DNA from: Candidatus Zixiibacteriota bacterium
GTDB taxonomy: Bacteria > Zixibacteria > MSB-5A5 > WJJR01
Assembly (NCBI GenBank): GCA_020058315.1
Contig: JAGVEK010000305.1
Coordinates: 1 to 5,340, forward strand
Reading direction: 5' to 3'
Length of the DNA: 5,340 bases
Part shown: positions 5,227-5,340 of the stretch, piece by piece
How positions within the stretch are numbered: the first letter of the stretch is position 1
Layout of the letters: each line of letters opens with the position of its first letter
Notes under the pieces: generated by a model
Databases searched by the model: none
Told to the model about the DNA's origin: nothing
What the model saw: the letters and a program-made list of their open reading frames with translations, nothing else
Program-made: the position numbers and the translations under genes

Positions 5227-5312
5227 GTAGGGACGGGGCTCAGACCTGCCCCTGTGGCCCCCCCCTTTTTGACCCAGCACCACGGGCGGGCGGGTTTGAA
5301 ACCCGCACCTAC
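5227..5312. repeat. REPIN-like inverted pair of GTAG-headed hairpins
   Basis: GTAG (5227-5230) opens the left unit, whose stem is AGGGACGGG (5229-5237) with CCTGCCCCT (5245-5253), including one mismatch and one G-T pair. The right unit is GCGGGTTT (5290-5297) and AAACCCGC (5299-5306) around one G, closed by CTAC (5309-5312), which is GTAG on the other strand. Both the head words and the hairpin centres are mirror images about position 5269.5. A C8T5 tract (5258-5270) lies in the middle. The unit begins 18 bases after the GAF stop codon. Confidence 0.7.
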
Positions 5313-5340
5313 CCTTGGCGACCCAGTCCACCATGTCCAC

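Noticed and set aside
5229..5270. Rho-independent terminator after the GAF gene
   Set aside because: The T5 run is separated from the hairpin by a 12-base, mostly C tract and the stem is imperfect. The mirrored partner at 5290-5312 makes a REP pair the better explanation.
5333..5340. ATG at the right edge as start of a further gene
   Set aside because: Only two full codons are visible and no clear ribosome site precedes it, so it cannot be supported.

Overview
The window is a GC-rich bacterial chromosomal segment in which every recognisable gene lies on the + strand. It suggests a Gram-negative (two-membrane) organism, because it carries ABC/MCE lipid-transport (Mla-type) genes. The dense intergenic hairpin repeats, the ORF6N-domain gene and the corrinoid-type UroD-family gene resemble what is seen in Planctomycetota genomes. 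That taxonomic guess is an inference from style, not a proven assignment.

Layout. Positions 1-78 hold the last 25 codons of an MlaE-type permease. Positions 83-916 encode its MlaF-type ATPase, starting only a few bases later. After a spacer of about 270 bp comes a small Cys-rich protein I do not recognise (1187-1510). Next are a symmetric hairpin-pair repeat (about 1534-1662) and an MlaD-type MCE substrate-binding protein (1682-2617). Together these look like an Mla/MCE lipid transporter locus (permease, ATPase, unknown small protein, periplasmic lipid-binding subunit). The remaining genes are unrelated single genes: an ORF6N (KilA-N-associated) DNA-binding-type protein (2796-3326), a uroporphyrinogen decarboxylase-superfamily protein carrying the HxC...C zinc-ligand pattern of the corrinoid methyltransferases MtaA/MtbA/CmuA (3440-4438), and a small GAF protein of the free-methionine-sulfoxide-reductase type (4730-5209).

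The most distinctive content is between the genes. Four intergenic spaces hold REP-type hairpins. Three are inverted pairs with close to exact mirror symmetry (REPIN-like: about 1534-1662, 4482-4635, 5227-5312) and one is a single hairpin headed by GTAG (2656-2687). The three pairs have different sequences, so at least three repeat families seem to have spread into about 5 kb. No RAYT/TnpA_REP transposase gene is present to account for them.

A second unexplained structure is a perfect 29-bp palindrome inside the ORF6N coding sequence (2992-3020). A degenerate version lies in the untranslated region upstream of the same gene, in the same reading frame and encoding a similar peptide. It may be either a relic of a second ORF6N gene or an autoregulatory site. 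I see no rRNA, tRNA, CRISPR array, insertion sequence or convincing classical terminator.
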